In this document: positions 1 to 10,677 of the stretch, piece by piece
Numbering within the stretch: position 1 is the first letter of the stretch
Layout: every line of letters begins with the position of its first letter
Assembly (NCBI GenBank): GCA_046347945.1
Contig: JAXMFB010000006.1
Location: 180,894 to 244,893 of the forward strand
Length of the DNA stretch: 64,000 bases
Reading direction: 5' to 3'
DNA from: Zeimonas sp046347945
GTDB lineage: Bacteria; Pseudomonadota; Gammaproteobacteria; Burkholderiales; Burkholderiaceae_E
Translations under genes and position numbers: made by a program
The notes under the pieces: model-generated
Database searches by the model: none
What the model was told of the DNA's origin: nothing
What the model saw: only the letters and a program-made list of their open reading frames with translations

Positions 1-107
1 AGGCCGAGCGCCTCGCCCGCGTCGATGCGCAGGCTCACGCCGCGCAGCACGTGGCTCGCGCCGTAATAGGCGTGCAGGTCGGTGATCTCGATGATCGGCT
101 CGGCCAT
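1..107 (-). CDS. livF: LivF-type branched-chain amino acid ABC transporter ATPase (partial, N-terminus only)
   Basis: Only the first 35 or so codons are in the window; the gene runs off the left edge. The N-terminus (MAEPIIEITDLHAYYGASHV, then LRGVSLRIDAGEALGL) is the opening strand of an ABC ATPase, stopping just before the Walker A loop, and reads like LivF. Its ATG lies 38 bases downstream of the livG stop on the same strand, so it is the last visible gene of the liv operon. In this family LivF and LivG form the ATPase pair that energises the LivHM channel. The LivF assignment rests on gene order as much as on sequence. Confidence 0.8.
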   Translation of the reverse strand, partial: MAEPIIEITDLHAYYGASHVLRGVSLRIDAGEALG

Positions 108-145
108 GATCGATGCGCGTGCGTCGTGCGGGCTCGCCCGGCGCG

Positions 146-913
146 CTAGTGCACGCCCTCCTCGCCCAGATAGGCCGTCTGCACGTCGGCATTGGCGCGG
201 ATCGCCGCGGGCGTGCCGCTGGCGATGACCCGGCCGTTGACCATCACGGTGATCTCGTCGGAGACGCGGAACACCGCATCCATGTCGTGCTCGACCAGCA
301 GGATCGCGTGCCCGGACTTCAGGCCCTCGAGCAGCGAGAGCATCCGCTCGGATTCCTCGGCGCCCATGCCCGCGAGCGGCTCGTCGAGAACCAGCACGCG
401 CGGGCCGGTAGCCAGGCACATCGCGATCTCGAGCTGGCGCTTCTGGCCGTGCGACAGCGTGCCGGCGACGAGGTGGGCCTGCGCGGACAGTCCCGCACGC
501 TCGAGCGCCCGGGTCGCGGCGGCGCGGCTCGCCTCGCACGAGGACGCCGGCGTGAGCCAGTCCCAGGGGCGCTGAAGCCTGGCCTGCGCGCTCAGGCGGC
601 AGTTCTCGAAGACCGTGAATGGCGCATAGATCGTGTTGCGCTGGTAGCTGCGGCCCAGGCCGGCCTGAGCGCGACGGGGCTGCGACCATCGCGAGACATC
701 GTGTCCGAGCAACTCGACCGTTCCCTCGCTCGCCTGGATCTCGCCGCACAGCAGGTTGATGAGCGTGGACTTGCCGGCGCCGTTGGTGCCGATCACCGAG
801 TGCACCGTGCCCAGGCGCACGGCGACCGAGACGTCGTCGACCGCCTTCAGCCCACCGAAACTGCGCGACACGTTTCGCGCGCGCAGCAGCACCTCGCCGA
901 CGGCCTCAGGCAT
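146..913 (-). CDS. livG: LivG-type branched-chain amino acid ABC transporter ATPase
   Basis: A 255-residue cytoplasmic ATPase of a high-affinity branched-chain amino acid (or related amide/organic acid) importer. Walker A is GTNGAGKST near residue 42, the ABC signature is LSHGQKRQ, Walker B is VLVLDEPLAGM, and the switch histidine is in LLVEHDMD. The length is normal for LivG. Its start overlaps the livM stop by 8 bases, which indicates translational coupling. The signature has SHGQ in place of the common SGGQ, a usual LivG variant. The true substrate of the system cannot be read from the ATPase. Confidence 0.9.
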   Translation of the reverse strand: MPEAVGEVLLRARNVSRSFGGLKAVDDVSVAVRLGTVHSVIGTNGAGKSTLINLLCGEIQASEGTVELLGHDVSRWSQPRRAQAGLGRSYQRNTIYAPFTVFENCRLSAQARLQRPWDWLTPASSCEASRAAATRALERAGLSAQAHLVAGTLSHGQKRQLEIAMCLATGPRVLVLDEPLAGMGAEESERMLSLLEGLKSGHAILLVEHDMDAVFRVSDEITVMVNGRVIASGTPAAIRANADVQTAYLGEEGVH

Positions 914-1901
914 GACGCCACCTTCTCAGGTGCGAGACGCGCCGGGCGAGCTGACTGCCGACGCCGACGATGCCGTTGGGCATCAACGCGACGCAGGCGA
1001 TGATCGCGAAGCCCAGGGTCAGCTGCCAATGCTGGGCGAGGTTTCCGAAGACCGCTTCCGACTGGAACAGCTCCTGCAGCAGCACGAAGGCGAACGCGCC
1101 GATCACCGCGCCGCGCAGGTGGCCCAACCCGCCCAGGATGATCATGATCAGCACCGCGCCCGACTGGTGCCACGACAGCAACTCGGGGCTCACGAACCCG
1201 TCCTTCAGCGCGTAGAGGAACCCGGCCAGGCCGGCGAACATTCCCGACAGCACGAAGGCGGCGAGCTTGTAGCCGTAGGTCGAGAACCCGACCGCGCGCA
1301 TGCGCTGCTCGTTGACGCGGATGCCGGCCAGCGCATGGCCGAAGCGGCTGCGAACCAGCATGCCGAGCACCCAGTAGGTGAAGGCCAGGCACGCGAGCAC
1401 GAAGAAGTAGAAGGTGTGCCCCTTGTCGAGGTCGAACGGCTGCCAGCCCGCGATCGTCAGCTCGGGACGGAAATACAGGTAGATGCCGTCGCTGCCGCCG
1501 CCGAGCTTCGTGTCGTGGAACACGTAGTAGGCCATCTGCGCGAAAGCGAGCGTGACCATGATGAAATAGATGCCGCGCGTGCGCAGCGACAGCGCTCCCA
1601 CCACCAGCGCGTACAGCGCCGCCGCGACCACCGAGGCGGGAAGCAGCCACCACAGCGACACGGGGCTGGACTGCGGCGTCAGCAGCGCCGCGGTGTAGGC
1701 CGCGATGCCCAGGAACGCCGCGTGGCCGAAGCACACGAGGCCGGTCTGTCCGACCAGCAGTTCCAGGCTGAGCGCGAAGATCGAGAGGATCATGATCTTC
1801 GTGACCAGGTCGACGGCGAACTTGCCACCCATCGCCGGAAAGACCGCCAGCACGACGGCGACCGCCAGCATGGGTACGATGCGTTGGACTGCTGGGCTCA
1901 C
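906..1901 (-). CDS. livM: LivM-type branched-chain amino acid ABC transporter permease
   Basis: Inner-membrane permease of the Liv importer, about 331 residues with many hydrophobic segments. It has the family pattern LVGQTGLVCFGHAAFLGIAAY near its N-terminus and the GGLGHLRGAVIGA loop that contacts the ATPase. I chose the GTG at 1901, 8 bases after the livH stop; an ATG at 1871 (321 residues) is the alternative. The reading frame stays open far upstream into livH, but that part is antisense-like, non-membrane sequence and is not coding. It pairs with LivH to form the channel. Confidence 0.85.
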   Translation of the reverse strand: MSPAVQRIVPMLAVAVVLAVFPAMGGKFAVDLVTKIMILSIFALSLELLVGQTGLVCFGHAAFLGIAAYTAALLTPQSSPVSLWWLLPASVVAAALYALVVGALSLRTRGIYFIMVTLAFAQMAYYVFHDTKLGGGSDGIYLYFRPELTIAGWQPFDLDKGHTFYFFVLACLAFTYWVLGMLVRSRFGHALAGIRVNEQRMRAVGFSTYGYKLAAFVLSGMFAGLAGFLYALKDGFVSPELLSWHQSGAVLIMIILGGLGHLRGAVIGAFAFVLLQELFQSEAVFGNLAQHWQLTLGFAIIACVALMPNGIVGVGSQLARRVSHLRRWRHA

Positions 1902-1909
1902 GGAAGGGC

Positions 1910-2791
1910 TCAGGCGGTCCGGAACAGGCCTTCGGGCCGCCACAGCAGGATCGCCGCCATCAGCAGGTAGACCAGCACGCCGGCGGCCTGCGGAAAGAAG
2001 ACCGTGCCGAAGGTCTCGACGAACCCGACCAGCAGCGCGGCGAGCAGCGCGCCGCGTATCGACCCGATCCCGCCGATCACGACGATCACGAAGCAGATGA
2101 TGAGGACCTGGTTGCCCATGCCCGGATAGACCGACGACACCGGCGCGGCGATCGCGCCGGCCAGCGCAGCCAGCGCGACGCCGGCCGAGAACACGACGCG
2201 GTAGAGGAACTTGATGTCCACGCCCATCGCCTGGACCATCTCGCGGTTCGACGCCCCCGCGCGCACCGTCATGCCGAGCCGCGTGCGCGTGATCACCCAG
2301 AACAGCCCCAGCGCCACGAGCACGCACACCCCCGACACGAACAGCCGGTAGACCGGATAGGTCATCAGCTCGCCCAGCGGCAGCGTGCCCGACAGCCAGG
2401 CGGGCGGCGACACGCCGTGCACGTCGTTGCCGACCAGGATGCTGCGCGTCTCCTCGAACACCAGGATCAGCGCGTAGGTCATCAGCACCTGCTGCAGGTG
2501 CTCACGCTCGTACAGGTAACTGAAGAAGCACCACTCGAGCAGGTAGCCGAGCGCGACCGACAGCGCGATGCCGAGCGCCAGCGTGGTGAAGAACCCGCCG
2601 CCCACCGCCTGCTCGACCAGCGGCGCCAGCGCGAACGCCATGTACGCGCCGATCATGTAGAAGCTGCCGTGCGCCAGGTTGATGACGCCCATGATCCCGA
2701 AGATCAGCGTGAGCCCGCTGGCCACCAGGAACAGCAACAGCCCGTACTGCACCGCATTCAGGCACTGCACGAGGAAGACGACTGGATCCAT
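1910..2791 (-). CDS. livH: LivH-type branched-chain amino acid ABC transporter permease
   Basis: A 293-residue inner-membrane permease, second half of the Liv channel. Early it has the LivH-typical GLTLIFGIMGVINLAHG motif and near the C-terminus the GGIGSIRGALLAA loop that docks with the ATPase. It is separated by 88 bases from the upstream binding-protein gene and runs almost directly into livM. Length and hydropathy are normal for the family. The 88-base gap contains a 12-bp GC palindrome (2861-2872) that could reduce expression relative to the binding protein; this is only a suggestion. Confidence 0.9.
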   Translation of the reverse strand: MDPVVFLVQCLNAVQYGLLLFLVASGLTLIFGIMGVINLAHGSFYMIGAYMAFALAPLVEQAVGGGFFTTLALGIALSVALGYLLEWCFFSYLYEREHLQQVLMTYALILVFEETRSILVGNDVHGVSPPAWLSGTLPLGELMTYPVYRLFVSGVCVLVALGLFWVITRTRLGMTVRAGASNREMVQAMGVDIKFLYRVVFSAGVALAALAGAIAAPVSSVYPGMGNQVLIICFVIVVIGGIGSIRGALLAALLVGFVETFGTVFFPQAAGVLVYLLMAAILLWRPEGLFRTA

Positions 2792-2879
2792 GCGAAGCGT
2801 CCGGCGGCCCCGGCGCCGCGCGAAAACGGACCCGGCCCCAGGCCGTGCCCGCCTACGCGCCGCGCCGGCGCGCGGCCTG

Positions 2880-4046
2880 CTACATGCGGCAGCCGCGACC
2901 CGGGTCGGCCAGCGCCTTGACGGCGACGCCCTGCACCTGGTTCACCTTGCCCTCGACCTTGCGCAGGTAGATGTCCTGCACGGGGTTGTGCGACTTCGAC
3001 AGCGTGAACGCTCCACGCGGGCTGTCGATGCGCGCCTTCTCGATCGCCTTGAAGATCGCGTCGCGCTTGCTCATGTCGCCCTTGGCGGCGTTGAGGCCGA
3101 TTCCCAGCATCTGCGCGGCATCGTAGCCCTGCACCGCGTAGACGTCGGGCTGCAGCTTGTAGGCCTTCGCGTAGGCGAGGCGGAACGCCTTGTCCTTCGG
3201 ATTGTCGAGCCCGTCGGCGTAGTGCAGCGTCGTGAGCAGCCCCTGCGCGGCGTCGCCCTGCGCCTCGAGCGTGCCGTCGGTGAGGAACCCCGCGCCGACC
3301 AGCGGGATCGACTTGCCCAGCCCGGCGGCCGCGTAGTCCTTGACGAACTTGACCGCTCCGGCACCGGCGAAGAACGTGTAGACGACGTCGGGCTTGATCG
3401 AGGCGATTTCGGTGAGCAGCGCCTGGAACTCCTCGCGCGGGAACGGCAGCGTGAGTTCCTTCACGACCTGGCCGCCCGCCTTGGTGAAGCTCTCCTTGAA
3501 GCCGTTGACGCTTTCCTCGCCAGCCGCGTACTTCCAGGTGATCGTGACGGCCTTCTTGTAGCCGCGCTTGGCCGCGACCTCGCCCATCGCGTAGGCAGGC
3601 TGCCAGTTCGAGAAGGAACTGCGGAAGATGTTGGGTGCGCACATCGGGCCGGTGACCGCGTCGGCGCCCGCGTTGGCGACGATCAGCATCGTGCCGCTGT
3701 CCCTGGCGGCCTTGGCCATCGCCATCGCGACGCCCGAGTGCACGGTGCCGACGATCACGTCGACCTGGTCGCGCTTGATCAGCTTGTTGACGTTGTCGGT
3801 GGCCTTGGAGGGATCGCTCTCGTCGTCGACGCGGACGTACTCGATCTGCTGGCCGGCCAGCTTGCCGCCGTGCTCGTCCACGTAGAGCCTGAAGCCGTTC
3901 TCGATCGCGGTTGCGAGGGCCACGTACGTGCCCGTGTACGGCAGCATGAAACCGACCTTCACCGGCTTGCCCTGCGCCGCGGCTGCGCCCGCCATGGCCG
4001 CGACCACGGCGGCCGCGGCCAGCCTGAATGCGAATCTCCTGTGCAT
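2880..4046 (-). CDS. Periplasmic amino-acid-type substrate-binding protein of the liv ABC importer
   Basis: A 388-residue periplasmic binding protein of the leucine/isoleucine/valine-binding (Peripla_BP_6) family. It begins with a clear Sec signal (MHRRFAFRLAAAAVVAAMAG, cleavage around AAAQG), followed by VKVGFMLPYTGTY. It is the first gene of the liv operon. Proteins of this class in Burkholderiales often bind aromatic acids, amides or amino acids other than leucine, so the ligand is left open. The start ATG follows a purine-rich stretch (GAGGAGATTTCG on the minus strand) that makes a good ribosome binding site. Confidence 0.88.
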   Translation of the reverse strand: MHRRFAFRLAAAAVVAAMAGAAAAQGKPVKVGFMLPYTGTYVALATAIENGFRLYVDEHGGKLAGQQIEYVRVDDESDPSKATDNVNKLIKRDQVDVIVGTVHSGVAMAMAKAARDSGTMLIVANAGADAVTGPMCAPNIFRSSFSNWQPAYAMGEVAAKRGYKKAVTITWKYAAGEESVNGFKESFTKAGGQVVKELTLPFPREEFQALLTEIASIKPDVVYTFFAGAGAVKFVKDYAAAGLGKSIPLVGAGFLTDGTLEAQGDAAQGLLTTLHYADGLDNPKDKAFRLAYAKAYKLQPDVYAVQGYDAAQMLGIGLNAAKGDMSKRDAIFKAIEKARIDSPRGAFTLSKSHNPVQDIYLRKVEGKVNQVQGVAVKALADPGRGCRM

Positions 4047-4262
4047 CGAAATCTCCTCAGCTTGACAAACGGATGGGCCGCCATCGACCCGCTTGCGACG
4101 GTGCCCGAACCGCGCGAACCACGACCAGCGAAAGACAGCCGACGAAGATTGCGCCGTCAGCGAAACGAGCGCAACCGCGGGGCTTCCCGCATCGATTTTC
4201 CAGGGGGCGCGGACGACGAGCGACGCGCCGGCGGCCAGGTTTCGCGGCCGCGCGGCGCATGA

Positions 4263-4303
4263 ACCGTAATTCCTTCAACAGTTCATGTCAAGCACTATAG
4301 TGC
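4263..4303 (-). promoter_or_regulatory. Candidate sigma-70 promoter of the liv operon with upstream palindrome
   Basis: On the minus strand there is a perfect -35 TTGACA (4286-4291), a 17-base spacer and a weak -10 TACGGT (4263-4268). Directly upstream of the -35 lies a perfect 12-bp palindrome, GCACTATAGTGC (4292-4303), which could be an operator. The predicted leader is about 210 bases, long for a simple promoter, and the rest of the 4047-4339 interval holds no convincing gene. No binding protein can be named from sequence. Confidence 0.5.
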
Positions 4304-4339
4304 AGCCTCGCACGCGGGTTGCGAGCGATCGCCGTGCGA

Positions 4340-6865
4340 TCAGCGCTCGGCGACCAGGAACGCGCGCGCCTGGTCGAATCGCGCGCGCAGTTCCTCCATG
4401 CGCAGCGACATCGCGCGACGGTCGGCGCGACGCACGAGCAGCGCGACGGTGCGTCGCCGGTTGATCCACGCCACCTTCAGGTAGGCGCTGCCGCCGTCGC
4501 GCGCGACGAGCTCGATCCAGTCGCCGCGACGCATCTGTTCGAGCGCCTGCTCGGGCGCGAGTTCGCGGCGCTGCGGGCTCGACGGCAGGTCGCCGAGGTC
4601 GAGCGAGTCGAGGATTTCCAGCAGGCGTCGCTCGGTGCCGTCCTCGTCGGACCGCTCGGGCTCCCGGGGTCCTGGTCCCTGTTCCCGGGGCGCGGCCCCG
4701 GGCGACGGGGGTTGCGCAGGCGTCGACACCTCGGGCGGCGCCGGCGCGGCTGGCGCAGGCGCGGCCGGTGCGGGCGCGTGCCCCGCCACGCCGCCCGCGG
4801 TCTCGGGACCCATCGGTTGCGCCAGCGTCGGCACGGCCGTGTCAGCCCCCATCCCCGTGCCGGCATCGAAGCGCGCCCGCGTCGTCGCACCGCGCTCGCG
4901 CTCGCGCCGCTGCATGCGGCGCAGGTGGATCAGGAACAGTTCGTCGAAGAACGACTTGAACTCCTCGTCCTTCGCGCCGATTTCGCGAACGCCCTGCGTC
5001 ATCAGGCGGATCAGCGGCGGGATGCGCTGCGCGAGCTCGCGACGGCTGCGTCGCTCGTCGCCCTCCTCCAGGCTCCAGAGCAGGTCGTCGACCACCTGCA
5101 GCGACACCCTGAACTCGGCGCTCTCCTCGCCGTTGCGCAGCGCGGCGGTGCGCATGTGGCGCAGCCAGACGTTGCTCACGAAGTCGCGCACCGACTCGGG
5201 CGCCTGGTGCCGGTCGAGCCGCTCCGCGAGCAGCGCGCGCAGGTGCTCGGTGACCAGCCGCTCACGCTCGCGGCTCGGACGCCGGGCGTAGTCGCGCCGA
5301 TTGCGCCGGCTCGGCGTCTCCTCGAGCGTGCGGCGCTCGCGCACCACCCGGTCGATCAGCTGGCCGACGCTGCGCGCCGCGCGCGAGTACTCCTTCTCGA
5401 CCTGCTGCGCCATCACCGCCGAGCGCGACTGCAGCGCGCTCGACACGATCTCGACGGCGCGCACTACGGTCTCCAGCCGTCGGTACAACTCGCTGCCGCG
5501 CACGATGTCGTCGCCGAACGCGGTCGAGATGGCGCCGAAGTGCTCGACCAGCTTGCGAAGCGATCGGGGATCGTCGCCGAGATAGGCGGGATCGAGCAGC
5601 GTCAGCGCGACCGCGGGCTGCTGCAGTCGCCACACCAGCGGCTTGGCCGCTTCGGGCAGGCGGCGATCGTCGATCACGTAGTCGAACATCGCCGCCACCA
5701 GGTCGACCACCGCGACCTGCGCCGGTACGGCGCCCGCCTCGCGCATCCGGGTGCGCACGTTGCCGAAGAACTCGCCGCGCGCCTGGCGGCTGTACGGCAT
5801 CGCGCCGATCGCGTGCGCGAACGCCACCGCGTCGCGCTCGATCTCCACCACGGGCTGCAGGGTGGGCAGCACCCGCAGTCGCTGTCCCGGCGGCGTGCCG
5901 GCGAGCGGGGAACTTCCCAGCGTCGCGGCATCGCGCTCGGCCTGCAGCGTGACGTCGACGCTCCGGGGCGCGCCGCCTCCGCGGCGCTCGACGCCGGGCG
6001 ACTCCCGCTCGGGCTCGCGCCAGGCCTGCTGCTCCTCGGCCGGCGCCTCGGCGAAAGCCGGCTCGTCGAACGCGGGTGCCTCGCCGTCTTCGGGCGCTGC
6101 CATCGGCAACCCGGCTTGCCCGGGCGCGGCGAGCGGCATCGCGCCGTCGTCGTCGCTCGCGGCGCCGGTCGAGGGCGGCGCCGGCACGACGGGTTCGGGC
6201 GCCTCGGCCGCCGGCAGCGGTTCGAGCGGCACCACGCCCGCTTCCTCGAGCAGGCGGTCGGCGCGCTCGATCGCCTCGGCGATCGGCCCAGCGAGCGCGG
6301 CCAGCGCCAGCTGCCGCAGCGTGGCGCGAGCGCGAGCGCCTTCGGCGATGCCGTCCAGCGACGCCACCGCGGCGCTCGCGAGCGTGCGCGCGCCGAGCGG
6401 GTTCATGTCGTCGTCGCCCCAGTCGCGCTCGACCACCTGGCGCAACCGGGCGACGTACCGAGGATAGGCGAGTCCGGCGCGATCGCGCGCAACGCGCGCG
6501 AGGTCGGCCGCGAGGATCTGCGTCTCGAGCTCGTCCTCGTCGATCAACGCGAGACCCTGGACATCGAGTGCCTCGCCGGCCCGGCGCGTGGCTTCGAGGC
6601 AGCGGTTCGCGCGGCGCGCCAGCGCATCGGCGACCTGCGTCACGCGCGTCGCCGTCTCGCGCCGCAGCCGCTGCGCAGCACCGAGCAGCCCCTGGCGCTC
6701 GCGGCCGTCGAACGCGCGGTCGGCCGCCGCGTCGAGCTCGTCGGCGATTGCCGGCAATGCGTCCGTCACCGCGGCCGACAGGCTGTCGGCGAGCGATTCG
6801 CGGGTACGCGCGAACAGCAGCGAACGCGGTGGCGGTCTCGGGAGCGAAAGGTCCGATTCGATCAT
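4340..6865 (-). CDS. DUF1631 family protein
   Basis: An 841-residue cytoplasmic protein recognisable as a DUF1631 protein; such genes are sometimes labelled thymidine phosphorylase without support. The mostly helical N-terminal and middle parts carry conserved patches such as GRSLIDRVV-like and RNRRDYARR segments. They are joined by acidic/Pro/Ala-rich linkers around residues 205-300 and again near 700-760. The last 90 residues (GDWIELVARDGGSAYLKVAW) resemble a small PilZ-like beta domain. The function is unknown. It stands alone, and a 15-base inverted repeat (6899-6913) lies 33 bases upstream of its start. Confidence 0.75.
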   Translation of the reverse strand: MIESDLSLPRPPPRSLLFARTRESLADSLSAAVTDALPAIADELDAAADRAFDGRERQGLLGAAQRLRRETATRVTQVADALARRANRCLEATRRAGEALDVQGLALIDEDELETQILAADLARVARDRAGLAYPRYVARLRQVVERDWGDDDMNPLGARTLASAAVASLDGIAEGARARATLRQLALAALAGPIAEAIERADRLLEEAGVVPLEPLPAAEAPEPVVPAPPSTGAASDDDGAMPLAAPGQAGLPMAAPEDGEAPAFDEPAFAEAPAEEQQAWREPERESPGVERRGGGAPRSVDVTLQAERDAATLGSSPLAGTPPGQRLRVLPTLQPVVEIERDAVAFAHAIGAMPYSRQARGEFFGNVRTRMREAGAVPAQVAVVDLVAAMFDYVIDDRRLPEAAKPLVWRLQQPAVALTLLDPAYLGDDPRSLRKLVEHFGAISTAFGDDIVRGSELYRRLETVVRAVEIVSSALQSRSAVMAQQVEKEYSRAARSVGQLIDRVVRERRTLEETPSRRNRRDYARRPSRERERLVTEHLRALLAERLDRHQAPESVRDFVSNVWLRHMRTAALRNGEESAEFRVSLQVVDDLLWSLEEGDERRSRRELAQRIPPLIRLMTQGVREIGAKDEEFKSFFDELFLIHLRRMQRRERERGATTRARFDAGTGMGADTAVPTLAQPMGPETAGGVAGHAPAPAAPAPAAPAPPEVSTPAQPPSPGAAPREQGPGPREPERSDEDGTERRLLEILDSLDLGDLPSSPQRRELAPEQALEQMRRGDWIELVARDGGSAYLKVAWINRRRTVALLVRRADRRAMSLRMEELRARFDQARAFLVAER

Positions 6866-7067
6866 CGACTTCTTCTGGCGCGAGCCGCCGGCCGTCGAGT
6901 CCGGAATCCGGACCGTCCGACAGGGCTCGTTGCGACAGGAGCGATGCTATCGGATGGGCTGTGCCCGATCAGTGAACAAGTTAGCCGGGCGGGTGTCAAA
7001 TCCGCCGACAACCGGGGCGCCGAACCGGACTTTCGACACGGTTCGCGGCGACCGGTGTCCGGCTCGG

Positions 7068-7490
7068 TCAGGCGACCAGGTAGCGCTCGATCCCGGCGCG
7101 CAGCGTGTCGGGGAACGGCACCGAGTGCAATTCATCGACGTGCGCGAGGACCACGGTGAGCCGGGCGCGCACGCGCGGCACCCCGCCGGCGACACCCTCG
7201 ACCGCGAGCCCGAGCGAGCTGCGCCCGATCCGCTGGACGCCGAGGCTCAGCTTCAGCATCTCGCCGATCTTGCTCGGCGACAGGAAGTCGCACTCGACGC
7301 GCACCATCGGCAAGCCGAGCCGCTGCCGGTAGACCAGCTCCGCGTAGTCGTGCTGCAGCCCGTGGTTGAACCAGTCCTCGACCAGTTCGTGGAACAGGAT
7401 GAAGTACTGCGGATAGAAGACGATCCCTGCCGGATCGCAATGATGGAAGCGGATCAGCTTGTCCCGCTCGAACGCATTGCCTGTGTGCAC
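7068..7490 (-). CDS. Acyl-CoA thioesterase of the 4-hydroxybenzoyl-CoA thioesterase family
   Basis: A 140-residue hot-dog-fold thioesterase. The family's catalytic signature HHCDPAGIVFYPQY is present, with the Asp positioned as in the Pseudomonas 4-hydroxybenzoyl-CoA thioesterase. I chose the GTG at 7490 because GAGG sits 10 bases upstream and the encoded N-terminus (MHTGNAFERDKLIRF) matches relatives. The frame remains open further upstream but that is noise. Such enzymes hydrolyse aromatic or short acyl-CoA esters; the exact substrate is unknown. No CoA-ligase or ring-cleavage genes are next to it. Confidence 0.8.
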   Translation of the reverse strand: MHTGNAFERDKLIRFHHCDPAGIVFYPQYFILFHELVEDWFNHGLQHDYAELVYRQRLGLPMVRVECDFLSPSKIGEMLKLSLGVQRIGRSSLGLAVEGVAGGVPRVRARLTVVLAHVDELHSVPFPDTLRAGIERYLVA

Positions 7491-7579
7491 GCTGGCCCTC
7501 CGCCTCGACTGGCGAGCCCCGATGATGCACGGCAACGGGTCTGGCGCGCTACCCCACCGTCGCGCCGTCGCCCGGCTCT

Positions 7580-8275
7580 TCAGTTCGCCTTGACGCCCGC
7601 CTCGCGGATCAGCTTGCCGTAGCGCTCGTACTCGGTACGCACGAGTGCGGCCAGTTCCTGCGGCGTGGTCGGCGAGGCCACCGCGCCGAGCTTGACCAGC
7701 CGTTCCTTCACGTCGGGGTCGGCCAGGGCCTTGTGGATCGCGGCATTGAGCTTGTCGACGATCGCCGGCGGCGTGCCCTTCGGCGCGATGAACGCATGCC
7801 ACACCGACGCCTCGAAGCCGGGGGAGCCGGACTCGGCGATCGTCGGCGTATCCGGGAGCGTCGAGACGCGCTCGGCGCTCAGTGCCGCGAGCACGCGAAG
7901 CTTGCCCGCCTTCACGTGCGGCAGCACCTCGACGGCGTTCACGGCCACCAGCGGCAGCTGGCCGCCCAGGACATCGGCGATCGCGGGCGCCCCGCCCTTG
8001 TACGGCACGTGCGTCAGCGAAATGCCGGCCGCGCGGGCGAACAGCTCGACCGCGAGATGCGGCGTGGAACCGCTGCCCGGCGTGGCGTAGCTCACGCTCC
8101 CCGGGCGCGCCTTCGACGCGTCGACGAGCCTTGCGATCGTGGCGAGGTCCGACGACGCGTTCGCGGCGATCATCACCGGCAGGCGGGCGACTGCGGGGGG
8201 CTCGCGCGCCTTGCTCGGCCCGAGCATTGCACCACGGCCACGGCGAGTCCAATACGGATTTCCGGCCGCCGCCAT
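7580..8275 (-). pseudogene. 5'-truncated Bug/TctC-family tripartite tricarboxylate receptor
   Basis: The sequence from about 8217 down to 7580 is the C-terminal two-thirds of a Bug periplasmic receptor, with the family motifs SYATPGSGSTPHLAVELFA, HVPYKGGAPAIADVLGGQ and APKGTPPAIVDKLNAAI. Family members are about 320 residues with a signal peptide. Here the signal peptide and roughly the first 110 residues are missing, replaced by about 20 unrelated residues. It therefore cannot be exported and is probably a remnant left by a deletion whose breakpoint lies in the katG upstream region. Bug receptors are very numerous in Burkholderiales. Confidence 0.8.
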
Positions 8276-8288
8276 AGGTGTCCGCTAT
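8274..8288. promoter_or_regulatory. OxyR-like half operator upstream of katG
   Basis: ATAG, seven bases, CTAT forms one perfect half of the classical OxyR pattern (ATAG-N7-CTAT repeated). It extends to a perfect 6-bp inverted repeat, CCATAG / CTATGG. A second half-site at the expected spacing is poor. It is centred about 63 bases upstream of the inferred katG start point, a position suitable for an activator. OxyR control of katG is well known in proteobacteria; the assignment here is inferred. Confidence 0.5.
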
Positions 8289-8308
8289 GGGAGGCGCGAG
8301 ATCGAGCC

Positions 8309-8337
8309 TTGCACAAAAACTATCGACTCGATCTAAA
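8309..8337 (+). promoter_or_regulatory. Candidate katG promoter
   Basis: TTGCAC (8309-8314), a 17-base spacer and TCTAAA (8332-8337) give a weak sigma-70 pattern. This is consistent with a gene that needs an activator such as OxyR at the upstream palindrome. The implied leader is about 68 bases, ending with a strong ribosome binding site (GAAGGAG) before the katG ATG. Confidence 0.4.
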
Positions 8338-8411
8338 CAATGAACTGGAACAATCGTCGCAAGGGTTCCAGAATCGAGCGACGAAATGACTCGACCACGA
8401 AGGAGCCAGCG

Positions 8412-10601
<2,190 letters not shown>

Positions 10602-10611
10602 CCTCGAAGGA

Positions 10612-10636
10612 GCGCTCCGACGGTGTTTCGGAGTGC
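10612..10636. terminator. Hairpin between convergent katG and tRNA-Ser
   Basis: GCGCTCCGA and TCGGAGTGC pair around a 7-base loop (9-bp stem with one G-T pair), 10 bases after the katG stop. There is no clear T-run on either side, so it is a terminator-like stem-loop rather than a classical Rho-independent terminator. It sits where katG (+) and the serS/tRNA transcript (-) meet. Confidence 0.35.
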
Positions 10637-10677
10637 CGCCGCGATCGGGCGTCGGGGATGCCGGCCGGTCGCGGCGG

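Noticed and set aside
2850..2880. GC palindrome after the liv binding-protein gene as a terminator
   Set aside because: There is no T-run and the stem is short; transcription must continue into livH, so at most it is an attenuating structure.
6899..6913. 15-base inverted repeat upstream of the DUF1631 gene as an operator
   Set aside because: The arms are perfect, but such GC-rich short palindromes are common here and no promoter could be aligned with it; it is mentioned only in the gene entry.
4319..7159. Very long open frame (about 946 codons) on the plus strand
   Set aside because: It is antisense to the DUF1631 gene, is Arg/Ala/His-rich with no motifs, and results from the lack of stop codons in GC-rich DNA.
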